A stretch of DNA of 64,000 bases from Ustilago trichophora (lineage: Eukaryota; Basidiomycota; Ustilaginomycetes; Ustilaginales; Ustilaginaceae). Positions within the stretch are counted from its first letter, which is position 1, and the number at the start of each line of letters is the position of its first letter. A model generated the notes under the pieces. That model worked only from the letters and a program-made list of their open reading frames with translations. It had not been told where the DNA came from and searched no databases. This document shows, piece after piece, positions 52,645 through 62,200 of the stretch. Made by a program: the position numbers and the translations under genes. Location of the stretch: NCBI GenBank assembly GCA_900323505.1, contig OOIN01000012.1, forward strand, positions 310,001 through 374,000, given 5' to 3'.

Positions 52645-53730
52645 TTACAGCGGAGGAATGAAATCGCTGATCCTATCCCTTGCATTCTGAGCGATACATT
52701 CTGCGATCCAAGTGATACTCCTAATCTCTTGTTCCTTCAACTTCAACCAAGCGTAAAAGATTCCAAATTGGAATTGGGTGATAGTGAGAATCCTGTTCAT
52801 CTGAACTTCCAACTTGAACATCTTGTCTTCGAGCATATCTGCGTTTGCCTCTCCTCCACTAGCTCCACTTGCTGCACCGCCAGTTCCAGTTGCAGCAGAA
52901 GAGTCGAAGAAGGAACGATATTCGGGAATGTTGTCGCAGACAGCTTTGACTTGATCCAACTCGTCAGCTTTGGCCAAGATGTTGTTACCGGCAGGGAAAA
53001 GTTTTCCGATGCTAGGAAAGAGACGTGCTCTATCTTCCTTTGAAAGCGAAGTACCGAACGAGTTGATGGTGATGTTGATGGTTCGACGATCGGCTTCGAA
53101 TGCGAGCAGCTCCGACATGGTTTCTGCCGTTGTACCACCTAGCGATTTGCAGAACTGATAAAAGTCTTCCAAGTACGCCTTGTAGAGAGTATTGCGGATG
53201 ATCTCAATGTTGAGATCGTCCAAATCAGAAGCCGAAATGCAATCCCTGAAATAGGGAGCCAAGGGTGTCTCGACCAAAACCGAGTTGTACAGCTCTTCCA
53301 CCGTTGATGCTACACACAGAGCTGGCATGGTATCAAACACTCCCAAGGGGTGACATCTTTCCAACAGCTCGTGAGTATCCCTCTCGTGCAGTGTGCCCGT
53401 GATGAGCAGGATGACATTGTCAATCATGTAGGCGTATGTCATGTAGTCCAAGAATTTGCTCAGAGGTTGGGTGGCATTGGTACGGAGGTACTCGAATTCG
53501 GAGACGAGCTTGCGGGTGGCTTTTTCAGCAATGGTAGAGGTGGAGATGGGTGAAGGTTCGTTGGCGAGGAAATTGCCATAGTCGGTGGCTTGAAGTTGCA
53601 TCTTGAAGTCGTCGAGGGTTTCACATTGAGTGAGAGAGGAGTAGTGATTGGCGGTGAGAAGCGAGGTTCGATATCCGCGAACGACGCCTTCGAGGAAGCC
53701 GTGATCGACATTGAACGAGATCATCTCCAT
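52645..53730 (-). CDS. VMA6: V-type proton ATPase subunit d
   Basis: The 361-residue single-exon protein is the V0 subunit d, the collar that couples the central stalk to the proteolipid ring at vacuolar and Golgi membranes. It starts with the family hallmark FNVDHGFLEGVVRGYRTSLL, continues with YGNFL, LDYMTYAYMIDNVILLITGT, CHPLGVFDTM, NTLYKAYLEDFYQFC, MSELLAFEADRRTINITINS, and ends ITWIAECIAQNARDRI. Length is close to the yeast protein, with a small glycine/alanine-rich insertion (TGTGGAASGASGG) near residue 285-298 before the last helix. The ATG at 53728-53730 gives MEMISFNVDHG; the second Met is equally plausible. It is divergently placed from nothing close; the BCAT gene upstream is on the same strand. 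Confidence 0.95.
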   Translation of the reverse strand: MEMISFNVDHGFLEGVVRGYRTSLLTANHYSSLTQCETLDDFKMQLQATDYGNFLANEPSPISTSTIAEKATRKLVSEFEYLRTNATQPLSKFLDYMTYAYMIDNVILLITGTLHERDTHELLERCHPLGVFDTMPALCVASTVEELYNSVLVETPLAPYFRDCISASDLDDLNIEIIRNTLYKAYLEDFYQFCKSLGGTTAETMSELLAFEADRRTINITINSFGTSLSKEDRARLFPSIGKLFPAGNNILAKADELDQVKAVCDNIPEYRSFFDSSAATGTGGAASGASGGEANADMLEDKMFKLEVQMNRILTITQFQFGIFYAWLKLKEQEIRSITWIAECIAQNARDRISDFIPPL

Positions 53731-54287
53731 GATGGGCTAGATGTGCGCTCTCGAAGGAGTGAGAGGGAGAGAGTTGGAAGTAGGGTGTATGTGCTGTGTA
53801 AGCGCCACTGCGCTGGTGGTGGCGATGGAGTGTCAATGGAATCGCGCGGTGGTCGAAATGGCTATGCCGAAGGAGGGGTGAGCAACACCGTGAGGGGATC
53901 GTCGGGTGATCCGTATTGGTTGATCACTTGTAGAATGTGCCGAGGAGGAGAGGGTGATGGTGAGAATGTGATATTGTAGAGGAGAGCCCTCATAAACTGC
54001 GATTCGGGTCTTGGCTTGTGTGACAAAGAGTGGTCCAGGCGCATTGTCCAGATGAGTCGCACAGACGCACGCTGCAGGGGCATTCCAAATTCACACTCTC
54101 ATCGCGTCACGTGCACTTTGTCTTGAATCTAACAAATCAGAACAAAAATCGCACCCCCGCAACCTCACACACTCTCTTTTTTAAGCGTGCCAAGAAAACC
54201 AGTTGACAGGATGACATGCCAACATTATTGTTAAGGGTTTCGAGATGATTCTAAGTTGCAGCGTTGCTTGCAGATGATACCAGAAGC
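53731..54287. other. intergenic, VMA6 promoter and BCAT 3' end
   Basis: 557 bp. An E-box-like TCACGTGCAC lies near 54110. No coding sequence supported. Confidence 0.5.
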
Positions 54288-55663
54288 TCAAAGGTTGGCA
54301 TCCTCTGCAACAATGCCTTGCTCCGGCCAGAGCCATCCAAACTTGTCCTCCTGATCACCGCACTGGTACGAAGTCACTGTTGTTGTCATGTTTGCAAACC
54401 AAGTGTTGTTCGCAAGAGTCAGCCCTCGAATCTCTGTCATGCCATGCAGCACAAGTAGGATGGTAAAGACTTACGCTCGTTGAACAGTCGCTGAGAGCAC
54501 TCGCCGGCAGTCTTGCCATCTCCAAAGTCGATACGAATCACCTTGTTGTCCGAAGGGAAGGTGTACTTGGGACCTTCGGGCGAGAGCTTTTCGTGCTGCA
54601 GTTGAGGCTTGTGCGAGTTGTACGACATGGATCGTACGGGTGTGATGCCCTGTAGAAGCGCAAGAGATATCAACAGATGGATTGTCAGTATTTCATTTTC
54701 GTCAGTGAGCGTGGAGCATCTGAGTCAAGTTGCACTCACCGCAGCAGTACCAGCCGCCATAAACTCGACAAACTTGTTGTCCTTGAGCTCGTCGAATGCC
54801 ACCTGGCGCAAATCGACCTTCCATCCGCAGAGCTTCTCGGCGATCTCGACTACACTGAGCTTGGTGACGGAGCGGAGGATCGAAGTGGATTCGGGTACAA
54901 CGAGGGTGATGGCATCGCCGTCTTTCTGGACAGCGAGGGCGTTGGATGTCGAAAATTCGTCAACGTAAGTGTGAGTGGCCGAGTCGAGATGAAGCGTGAT
55001 AGGATAGCCTTGCTTCTTGGCCGCGGCGGTGGGGGCGAAGACGGGAGCGTAGTTGCCGCCGAGCTTGGTGTGACCTGTTCCCATGGGAGCGGTTCGGTCA
55101 AAAGTGTCGAGTACAAATCCGTCAACAGCGGGAATCTCGGCACCACTTCCGTAAAGAGAGCCCACGGGAGTGACCCATACAAGGAAAGTGAACTCGTCTG
55201 GGCTTCCGAGGATGAGCATGGGACCGGTTGCGAGCAAGAGAGGTCGGATGTAGAGGGCACCAGCGGAAGCGTTCTTCTTGTAAGGGGGAACGTATTCGAG
55301 GTTGAGCGCAACGGCAACTTTGATAGCTTGTAAGAAGAGCTCCTGAGGCAGCTCGGGCATGGATGCCATTCGTGCACTCAAGTTCATGCGTATCCAGTTT
55401 TCTTGAGGTCGAAAGACTCGGACGGATCCGGTGGCAGATCGGAAGGCCTTGATGCCTTCAAACGCCTGTTGGCCATAGTTGAGACAGGGTGCAGCAGCGT
55501 GTACATTCAAGTGACTGTCCTTGCTGATCTCGAGAGCACCCCACTTGCCATCCTTGTAAGTGACACGAACGAGACCGTTGACGTCACGCTCCTTGAAGCC
55601 GAGCTTTTCCCATTCGATGGATTGCGATGGCGCAGTGGCGATGCGACCGTTTGTAGCTGACAT
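54288..55663 (-). CDS. BAT1: branched-chain amino-acid aminotransferase (exons 54740-55663, 54475-54649, 54288-54376)
   Basis: Three exons give 395 residues. It transfers the amino group between leucine, isoleucine or valine and 2-oxoglutarate using PLP. Exon 1 has LNYGQQAFEGIKAFR, GALYIRPLLLATG, and TGHTKLGGNYAP with the PLP lysine at K200, then YVDEFSTSNALAV. Exon 2 joins as FMAAGTAA|GITPVRSMSYNS and carries KVIRIDFGDGKTAGECSQRL. The last intron (CGAGC|GTAAGT to CAACAACAG at 54377) gives NELTSYQCGDQEDKFGWLW, matching the usual IQYG-type ending; an earlier acceptor would add unrelated residues. The start at 55663 (MSATNGRIATAPS) lacks an obvious mitochondrial presequence, so a cytosolic enzyme is likely. 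The symbol BAT1 names the family, not a proven orthologue. Confidence 0.92.
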
Positions 55664-56124
55664 AATGATGCTGATTTCTGATATGTGCAAGCCTCTTGTG
55701 GGGGGAGGGGGGGATGGTGGTGGTGGTGGTAGTAGTGGTGGTTGAAAGAAAAGAGAGTTGGCTTTCGGGTGATTGTGCACTGCATCCCACAAAGGTTGTT
55801 CGGGACACTCAAAGACCTGTTATCTGTGACTTTGAGAAGAAGCGGTCCAATGACTCGGCCATGCATAAAATCAGCTTTTAACTTACCCGGAGCTGGTCCG
55901 CTTTTCCAAATATTGGCGCCAATTTAAAAGTGTTAGCGATGTCGATCTAACGAGTTTTGCAAGAAATGTGCTCAGGCCAACACCCCACTCAACCTGACAT
56001 TCACGATCCTCGTTCTTCTTCTTGTTCCTCCTGCTCCTCCTAGTTCGCCATCGTCATCCCTTCTATAGGTCACTGCAACGGCAGCATAGTTATTCCGACA
56101 CCTTCTGTCTGCACTACTGCTGCC
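55664..56124. other. divergent promoter region of BCAT and the Trs65-like gene
   Basis: 460 bp with a GT/GGT-rich repeat near 55700-55740 in the BCAT leader and a TTGGCGCCAA palindrome near 55912-55921. Confidence 0.5.
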
Positions 56125-59001
56125 ATGCCTTCCTCGGCAGCTGCATTGGCCGACCTCTTCTCAAAGGCTCGCCTCTCCCTCAACCTCCCTTCTTCGTCGT
56201 CTACTTCCAGATCGGTCGTCTTTTTCGATGAGGTCCTCAACGTCGAAGCAGTCTTGACTCTACCTTCAGATCCACTCTTTCCCATCGCTTCCAGCTCGAC
56301 GACACAGGGAACTTACTTCTCGCGTCCCCTTCCCTTGCCTGCACTGCCAGCTCGCGCACAATTTGACCCCCAGAGCATCCCCCCGTATCTCAACGCTCTC
56401 TTGGCCAGTCTTCACGTCAACCTCTTCACCGACTATGTGCCTCAACTGTCTTCCTCCTCAACTCAAATCTCCAAGTCAACCAATCCCTACGAGCCGCTCT
56501 CGACCGTTCAGCTTCAATTCGAGCATCTTCAGCTGCTACCTTCGCACATTCCTCACGCAGACCCCGCTCAGCCACAGCATGCTGCCGTCCGTGCATTTTC
56601 CAACGCCTGGGCGGGAAATCAACCACCCAAGCCGCATCGCACTTTGAAGGATGCAGCCGATCCTCGACCAACTGATCCGCTACTCGCTTCATCCTCTTCC
56701 CATCGTGCCCATCTCACCCACGATGCACACCACTGGAGTGTTCACTGGCACTGCCGAGTTCCCATCAACTTTATCGCCACCCCCTTTCAGCCGCTCCTCT
56801 CCATCACTGCCGCACTTACACTTCGTCTGGACCATGCGCTTCTCGAACAATTGCTGCCCGATTCACCTTCTCGTGCCTTTGTCCGTTCAGGATTTGCACA
56901 TTCGCTTCTGACGCCCTTGCATGAAGGTCCCGTCTATCCGGACGAATCGCCCTTGCAGAGCCAGGCACGTGCAACCGCTTCCTCTGCACTTGGTCTCGAT
57001 GGTCCAAATGGTCTCGGCTCTTACCTCGCACATTTATCAAAGGATGTCGTTGGTGGCAACAACACTGTCGTGACTCCACGATCGGGTGCAGCCGCTTTGA
57101 GTGCGATACAGCAACGCAGAAACGACGCCCTCTCTACCGATGCTGTTGCTGCTTCCTCGAAAACGCTCTCCAAGCCAGATAGCACTGGAGATCTTGCCGC
57201 TGCTCTCTCCAGCCGTACTGCATCATCGAGTTTCAACCTCGCACAATCACCGTCCTCGCAAGGCACAACCCATTCGCAGTCCGAGTCGGAGCACCAACAA
57301 GCAGGATTGCAAATTTACAAGCGAAGTACACGACAAGTCATGCCCCTGAAAACGGGAATCAACGTTCGCATGCGAACACTCGTGACACAACACGGTCCGT
57401 CTTTCGTCCAACATCGTCGCCTCCGTACATCCGAGCTGGAGAGTACAAGCCTCGTTCTCAGCGTTGAACTCGAAAACCCATTCGAGTCCGACTCATCTTT
57501 TGCGGTTAACGATATACAGATCAAGATCAACGACCCCGACTCGAATCAACACGACTCGTCCAATGCCGTCGTTGTTGTGGCCTTACCTCTGCAAGCTATG
57601 ACATCCACCCTCCCCATAGATTTGGCCAGAGGTAGCCAGCATAATTTGCTCTTTTACGTTTCTGTCGAAGCCGACCATACCTCGCACATGGGGCGAGAAA
57701 GTGTCAACTGGGGAGGAAATAATGCTAGGAATGTGACCATCACCGTTTCTGGACGGCCGAAGGGGATTCGAGAAGAGGAGGGAATGGGAGAAAGTTTCGA
57801 TTCGCAGTGGAATTGTGCGCTCGATTTGACGGCCGTACTGGCTGATGCCGAGAAAAGGCGGTTCATTGCCAGTGGTACTCCTGTGAAAAGTAGGGTGGAT
57901 AGGCCGATGGTTGCTGGTGGCCCGGTCGCCGGGAACGGACAATACTCTGCAAGTGCCCTGCGAGCAGCAGCACAGGCGGAAGGATACAGACAAGAGGGAA
58001 GAATAGGAAGAGGAGGTGATCATGTGGAAGACGCACGTACTCCTAGACTAGGACAGTTGGGGATGGGTTTTCCTCCTCCTCTTCGCACTTCTTCGGTTCG
58101 ACACTTTTCTACCGCAGCGTCGGCAGCAGCGCTTCCTCCCCATTTTCCGGGAACAGTACAAGATGGAGAAGAAGGAGAAGAAGGAGGCTTCCTGGCAAAA
58201 GCAAGAGCAAGAGCAAGAGCAAGAGCAGCCGATACTCGCCTTCGTCATCAATCCAACGTCGCATCATTGCACGATGTGCCAGAGGTGTCGACGGTGGTCA
58301 AACCCTGGATGACGAGCTCCAACTCTTCCCATCTTCCTCCTGCTCCTGCAGCAAGAGAGGGAGGAGGATTAGTGGTGCTGTCTACTCTGCGTCGCGCCGA
58401 ATCCACTGGAAACGCTTTAAGCCGAGGTGATGAAGAAGGAGCAGTAAAATTCGAGTCGACTTTAGGTCAAGATGGGTGGATTAGACCTTCGATTTCTACC
58501 GGAGCTAAAGTGTTTCTTCCGCCAACTTGCATTCCTTCTGTGATGGATGATTGTGATAGGGGAGGAGTGAGGGTTCGATTGGGGGATGTTATCATGGTTG
58601 AACTTTGCCTTGTTAACAAGACTTTTGGAGGTCAAGATATTGGTGATGTTGAAATTTCTTGGGTTCAACCTGCTTCTCCTTGGCATTCTTTTGGAGGAGA
58701 CAAGTTGAAACTTGTGGATGATGATACGGCGAGATGTCAATCCACTTTGATCATGTCTCGAGATGTGGGATTGGTACCTTTGCAGGATAGGTTGGTCGTA
58801 TCAGGTGGGATTGGGTTTGGTCAAACTCGAAAAATTTCGTTAGCTTTACGATGTTTTTCTAATCAAGGTTTTCATGATGTTCCCAAACTGAGATTGAGAT
58901 TTGTAAAACAAGGTGGTGGTGGAGGCAAAGGTGTAGAGTCGGTGGTTTTGGATGGTTTGGGTTCAATCTATGTTTGTCCTCCAACGACAGTTGGATCGTA
59001 G
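56125..59001 (+). CDS. TRAPPII subunit Trs65-like protein
   Basis: The 958-residue single-exon protein is poorly conserved overall. The N-terminal VVFFDEVLNVEAVLTLPSD (about 31-49) matches the FDE-L-V-LVL motif of fungal Trs65, and blocks such as WSVHWHCRVPINFI, TGINVRMRTLVTQHGPSF and a C-terminal Ig-like region (RVRLGDVIMVELCLVNKTF, then DVGLVPLQDRLVVSGGIGFG, LRLRFVKQ) fit the beta-rich C-terminal domain. Between them lie long serine/alanine-rich linkers and an RARARARA run. Trs65 belongs to the TRAPPII complex, which activates Ypt31/32-type GTPases at the late Golgi. The assignment rests on motif memory and is moderate; a TRAPPC13-like or other trafficking adaptor is the alternative. Confidence 0.5.
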   Translation: MPSSAAALADLFSKARLSLNLPSSSSTSRSVVFFDEVLNVEAVLTLPSDPLFPIASSSTTQGTYFSRPLPLPALPARAQFDPQSIPPYLNALLASLHVNLFTDYVPQLSSSSTQISKSTNPYEPLSTVQLQFEHLQLLPSHIPHADPAQPQHAAVRAFSNAWAGNQPPKPHRTLKDAADPRPTDPLLASSSSHRAHLTHDAHHWSVHWHCRVPINFIATPFQPLLSITAALTLRLDHALLEQLLPDSPSRAFVRSGFAHSLLTPLHEGPVYPDESPLQSQARATASSALGLDGPNGLGSYLAHLSKDVVGGNNTVVTPRSGAAALSAIQQRRNDALSTDAVAASSKTLSKPDSTGDLAAALSSRTASSSFNLAQSPSSQGTTHSQSESEHQQAGLQIYKRSTRQVMPLKTGINVRMRTLVTQHGPSFVQHRRLRTSELESTSLVLSVELENPFESDSSFAVNDIQIKINDPDSNQHDSSNAVVVVALPLQAMTSTLPIDLARGSQHNLLFYVSVEADHTSHMGRESVNWGGNNARNVTITVSGRPKGIREEEGMGESFDSQWNCALDLTAVLADAEKRRFIASGTPVKSRVDRPMVAGGPVAGNGQYSASALRAAAQAEGYRQEGRIGRGGDHVEDARTPRLGQLGMGFPPPLRTSSVRHFSTAASAAALPPHFPGTVQDGEEGEEGGFLAKARARARARAADTRLRHQSNVASLHDVPEVSTVVKPWMTSSNSSHLPPAPAAREGGGLVVLSTLRRAESTGNALSRGDEEGAVKFESTLGQDGWIRPSISTGAKVFLPPTCIPSVMDDCDRGGVRVRLGDVIMVELCLVNKTFGGQDIGDVEISWVQPASPWHSFGGDKLKLVDDDTARCQSTLIMSRDVGLVPLQDRLVVSGGIGFGQTRKISLALRCFSNQGFHDVPKLRLRFVKQGGGGGKGVESVVLDGLGSIYVCPPTTVGS

Positions 59002-59228
59002 TTTATCTTTACAAGAAACAATTCCAAGTTGTATGAATTATTGTCTGCTCATCCATACATATCTGTTGCATGATCAGCTTCGTTATTTAAATGCATCTTT
59101 CTCATCTGCTCTTTCCGTGTCTGTCAAAAGCATCCTGTCACTCATCACTCGCGCTTCTATCTGTCTGTTCGTTGTGTCAACCGAACAAAACAAAAAAGTT
59201 GCAATTGCAAACGAGTCAACCACCACAC

Positions 59229-62200
59229 CTAAACAATCTGACTCAACATCTCGACCAACTGTTCCACACTTTCTCTCTCCACTCCTCCTCCTCCTCCTCC
59301 TCCTCCTCCTCCTCCTCCAACCGCTTCCAATTCGGCCCTGACCCCTTCAACCACCTTCTCCTTTTCTTGCCTATCGAGTCTACCATCGATAAACATTTGC
59401 AGGATTTTACCATCCAGCACACCCCTCGGAGGTGAGATTCGATGATCCGTTCTCAAGGTTCGCCAATCAATATGGGAAATATTTCCCACCACCCCTGCTG
59501 AACCTCGAGAAGAGCTGTGAATGGTGGTAGTGATGTTTCGTTCGATTCTGGCCAACAGGTCTGCTTCTGCGTCGCGAATGGTTGCAATGACTCCAACGGC
59601 TCCCGCCGCGGTGCAAAACATGAGTCGAGGTGAGATGGCAGAGTTGGAAGAGCTGCTGCCGGCGGTGGGAATGAGAGAGGTACGAAGAAATTTGTTGATC
59701 ATATCTCCATAATGCCAGACTGCTTTACGTTGCATCACATGGGCATATCCTTCTTCTTTTCGGCTGGCTGAATCAGAGGCTCGGATGCTTCGCTCGCTCT
59801 CCCTCTCTCTACCCCTCCTCAACCTCGCCTTCACCTCTTCGCCCAGAGGCACCCTCTGACTAGTGAACAGATTAAACCCAACATCTGCACCGACATAAAC
59901 CTCTCCTTCCAAACTCTCCACCGCACTGGTCCAAAAAGGTTCACAATCCCTGGCGATTTCACTCAACCTCCCACTAACGCCATCTACTTTGAGAACATTC
60001 ATCGACCTCAACGCATCTCCTACAATGAGACGATCATCCCCATCCTCCTCCCCTTCCTCTGATGAGACAACAGCAGCCAGATTGCATGCAATAAACGAAG
60101 ACGCCCAACTGCCCCTTTGTCGGACGAAAATTCGTGGAGGTGGGATGGTCTCGTGCGGTCGAGGATCGACAATGCTGTAGAGTTTGACTTCGGAATTGAC
60201 GGCGGCGGAAAGACGGTTGCGGATGGGTTGGAGACTGTAGACGTTCCCATTTTCGGGGTGCGAGAAGAGGGTTTTTAGCCGCCGACCGTTGTAGTTCGAG
60301 GATGACGACTTGGTGCGAGCCGAAGGGAGAGGTACCAGAGGGGAAACGTCATATCCGATCAATCGGCCAGAGGTAGTCTCTTGAGCTTCTGTCGAGACAA
60401 ACCCAGTACCAACAACAAGCATTTCGTGTCCCTGTGCACGTAGCACAGTGATACAGTTTGGTCGTTCGTCGGGATCCAAACGAATCTCGTCCAACGTTTC
60501 CAACGTGATCTGGTCCAAAACGCGCACCGCCCCTCTCGGTTTCTCCAATTCCGTGCTGGTTCCACGGGGCAAGAACGTCCAAGTGCAAACCGCAAAAACC
60601 TTCCGAGAGGGCCACTGCGCAATCGCCAACGGTTGATCCAGCCCTAGAGGGAAGGTACGAACATCTTGCTGCTTCAAAGCTCCAATAGAGGCCAACTCTA
60701 CCGATCCCGCCAGTGCAAATGCACAGAAAGCCCGCTCCGGACCGGAATAAAGTGTAGCAACGCTCCGCTGGTCTTTGTGCTTGAGCGAGTTGTACGAGAA
60801 TCGTTTTGCGTCGGCGTAGATCAAGGTTGGGCGGCTGCCAGAGACGGCGACGGCGTGGGCGCCGGTGGAGGTCAACATAGCAGAGAGCTTGAGGGATTGC
60901 GTTCCTAGAGAGACAGTCTTTTGGTCAGAGAGTCCGACGGTGCGGGAAAAGCTGTCGGAGGTGGGGAGGTTCAAGGCGAACGAGATGAGGTTGCCATCGC
61001 CGAGACCGATGAGTAGGTGCGGGGTGGGAGCGTCTCGGTTGCTGGTGGATGCTTTTGATGACTGGCCGCCACCTGACTGCTGTGAATTGCTGGTGAAACG
61101 ATGCAGCAGGATAGATCGAGGTACGGCGGTGAACGGCTGCTGTACGACAGAAGACTGTCCCACAGGTGAAAGATCCGGCAAAGAAAATATCTGCGCCTTT
61201 CTCGTCTGCCAGAACCCGCAGGCAACGAATTGCGCCGCTTGGCCCGAAACCAAACAGCTAATGTCGAGACAAGAAACCTCGTGGTCGAGCTGAACCTTTT
61301 CGACCTCGTCCAATGCCCCACCTTCCACGGTCAAGTAGAGCAAGCTCTTGTCGCTCAACGCCATGATGAGCTGGCCTCTGGAGTTGATGCTGGCAGCAGT
61401 AATCTCGATCCCTGCCGGTGAAGTCCACTGCTGCTGCAAGGTGACTGTTTCATCCTGGAAACGAAGGAGCGAAGCTTCGCTTGCTGAGACATGTAGAAGT
61501 AGAGTTCCGAGAGAAGTGTCCAAGACAGTAGCGGCAGCGAGCGTTGGTACCGACATCTTCGCACCCGCCTTCTCGAAACGGTCCGTGGCGTCAACCAGAT
61601 CTCCCTTGCCGTCAAACTCCAAGTATGCTGTCGAGGTGGCAAATCCAATCAGCAAGCCAACCGTGTATTTAGACAACTCACTACTACCTGCATGAACGGA
61701 CCAGATGTCTTGCGCGTTGGGGATGGGTAGAGAAGAGATGTTTTGGATGGAAGCGCCACTGCGAACCTCTCGAATGCTACCTGAGGGGCCGGCTCCACTG
61801 CAGGTGACGATTCTGGCTTGGGCGCTGGACGATGTGGATGGATCGCCACCTGCTCCGTCGTCGACGACAAAGTCGACTATGGGCCCGAGGTTTTGCCATG
61901 TTTCGAGGGTGGAGAGGGATCCACCGCAGGGGAGTTCTGTGCTGTTGCTGATGCGGGAGGAAGATGCGCCGCCAGCAGCAGCAGCCTGAGACGACCGCCT
62001 CCTCCTTGACTGCGTGGGTGAAGAGGGCGGGGTAACGAGCTGCGCGTTGAGAGATGAAGTTGTGTCGTCCGAAGCGCTCTGTTCAAGAATCTTGTACAGG
62101 CAGCTATCGCCAGTGGCACTGCCGACGCAGACGAGACCGTCACCGAGGTAAGAAAGTGCGTGAGGTCCAGCAGGCTGCGAGGTGGTGCCGAGCGTCTCTA

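Noticed and set aside
54391..54434. Earlier acceptor for the last BCAT exon
   Set aside because: It keeps the frame but adds residues unlike any aminotransferase C-terminus; the acceptor ending at 54377 restores the normal ending.
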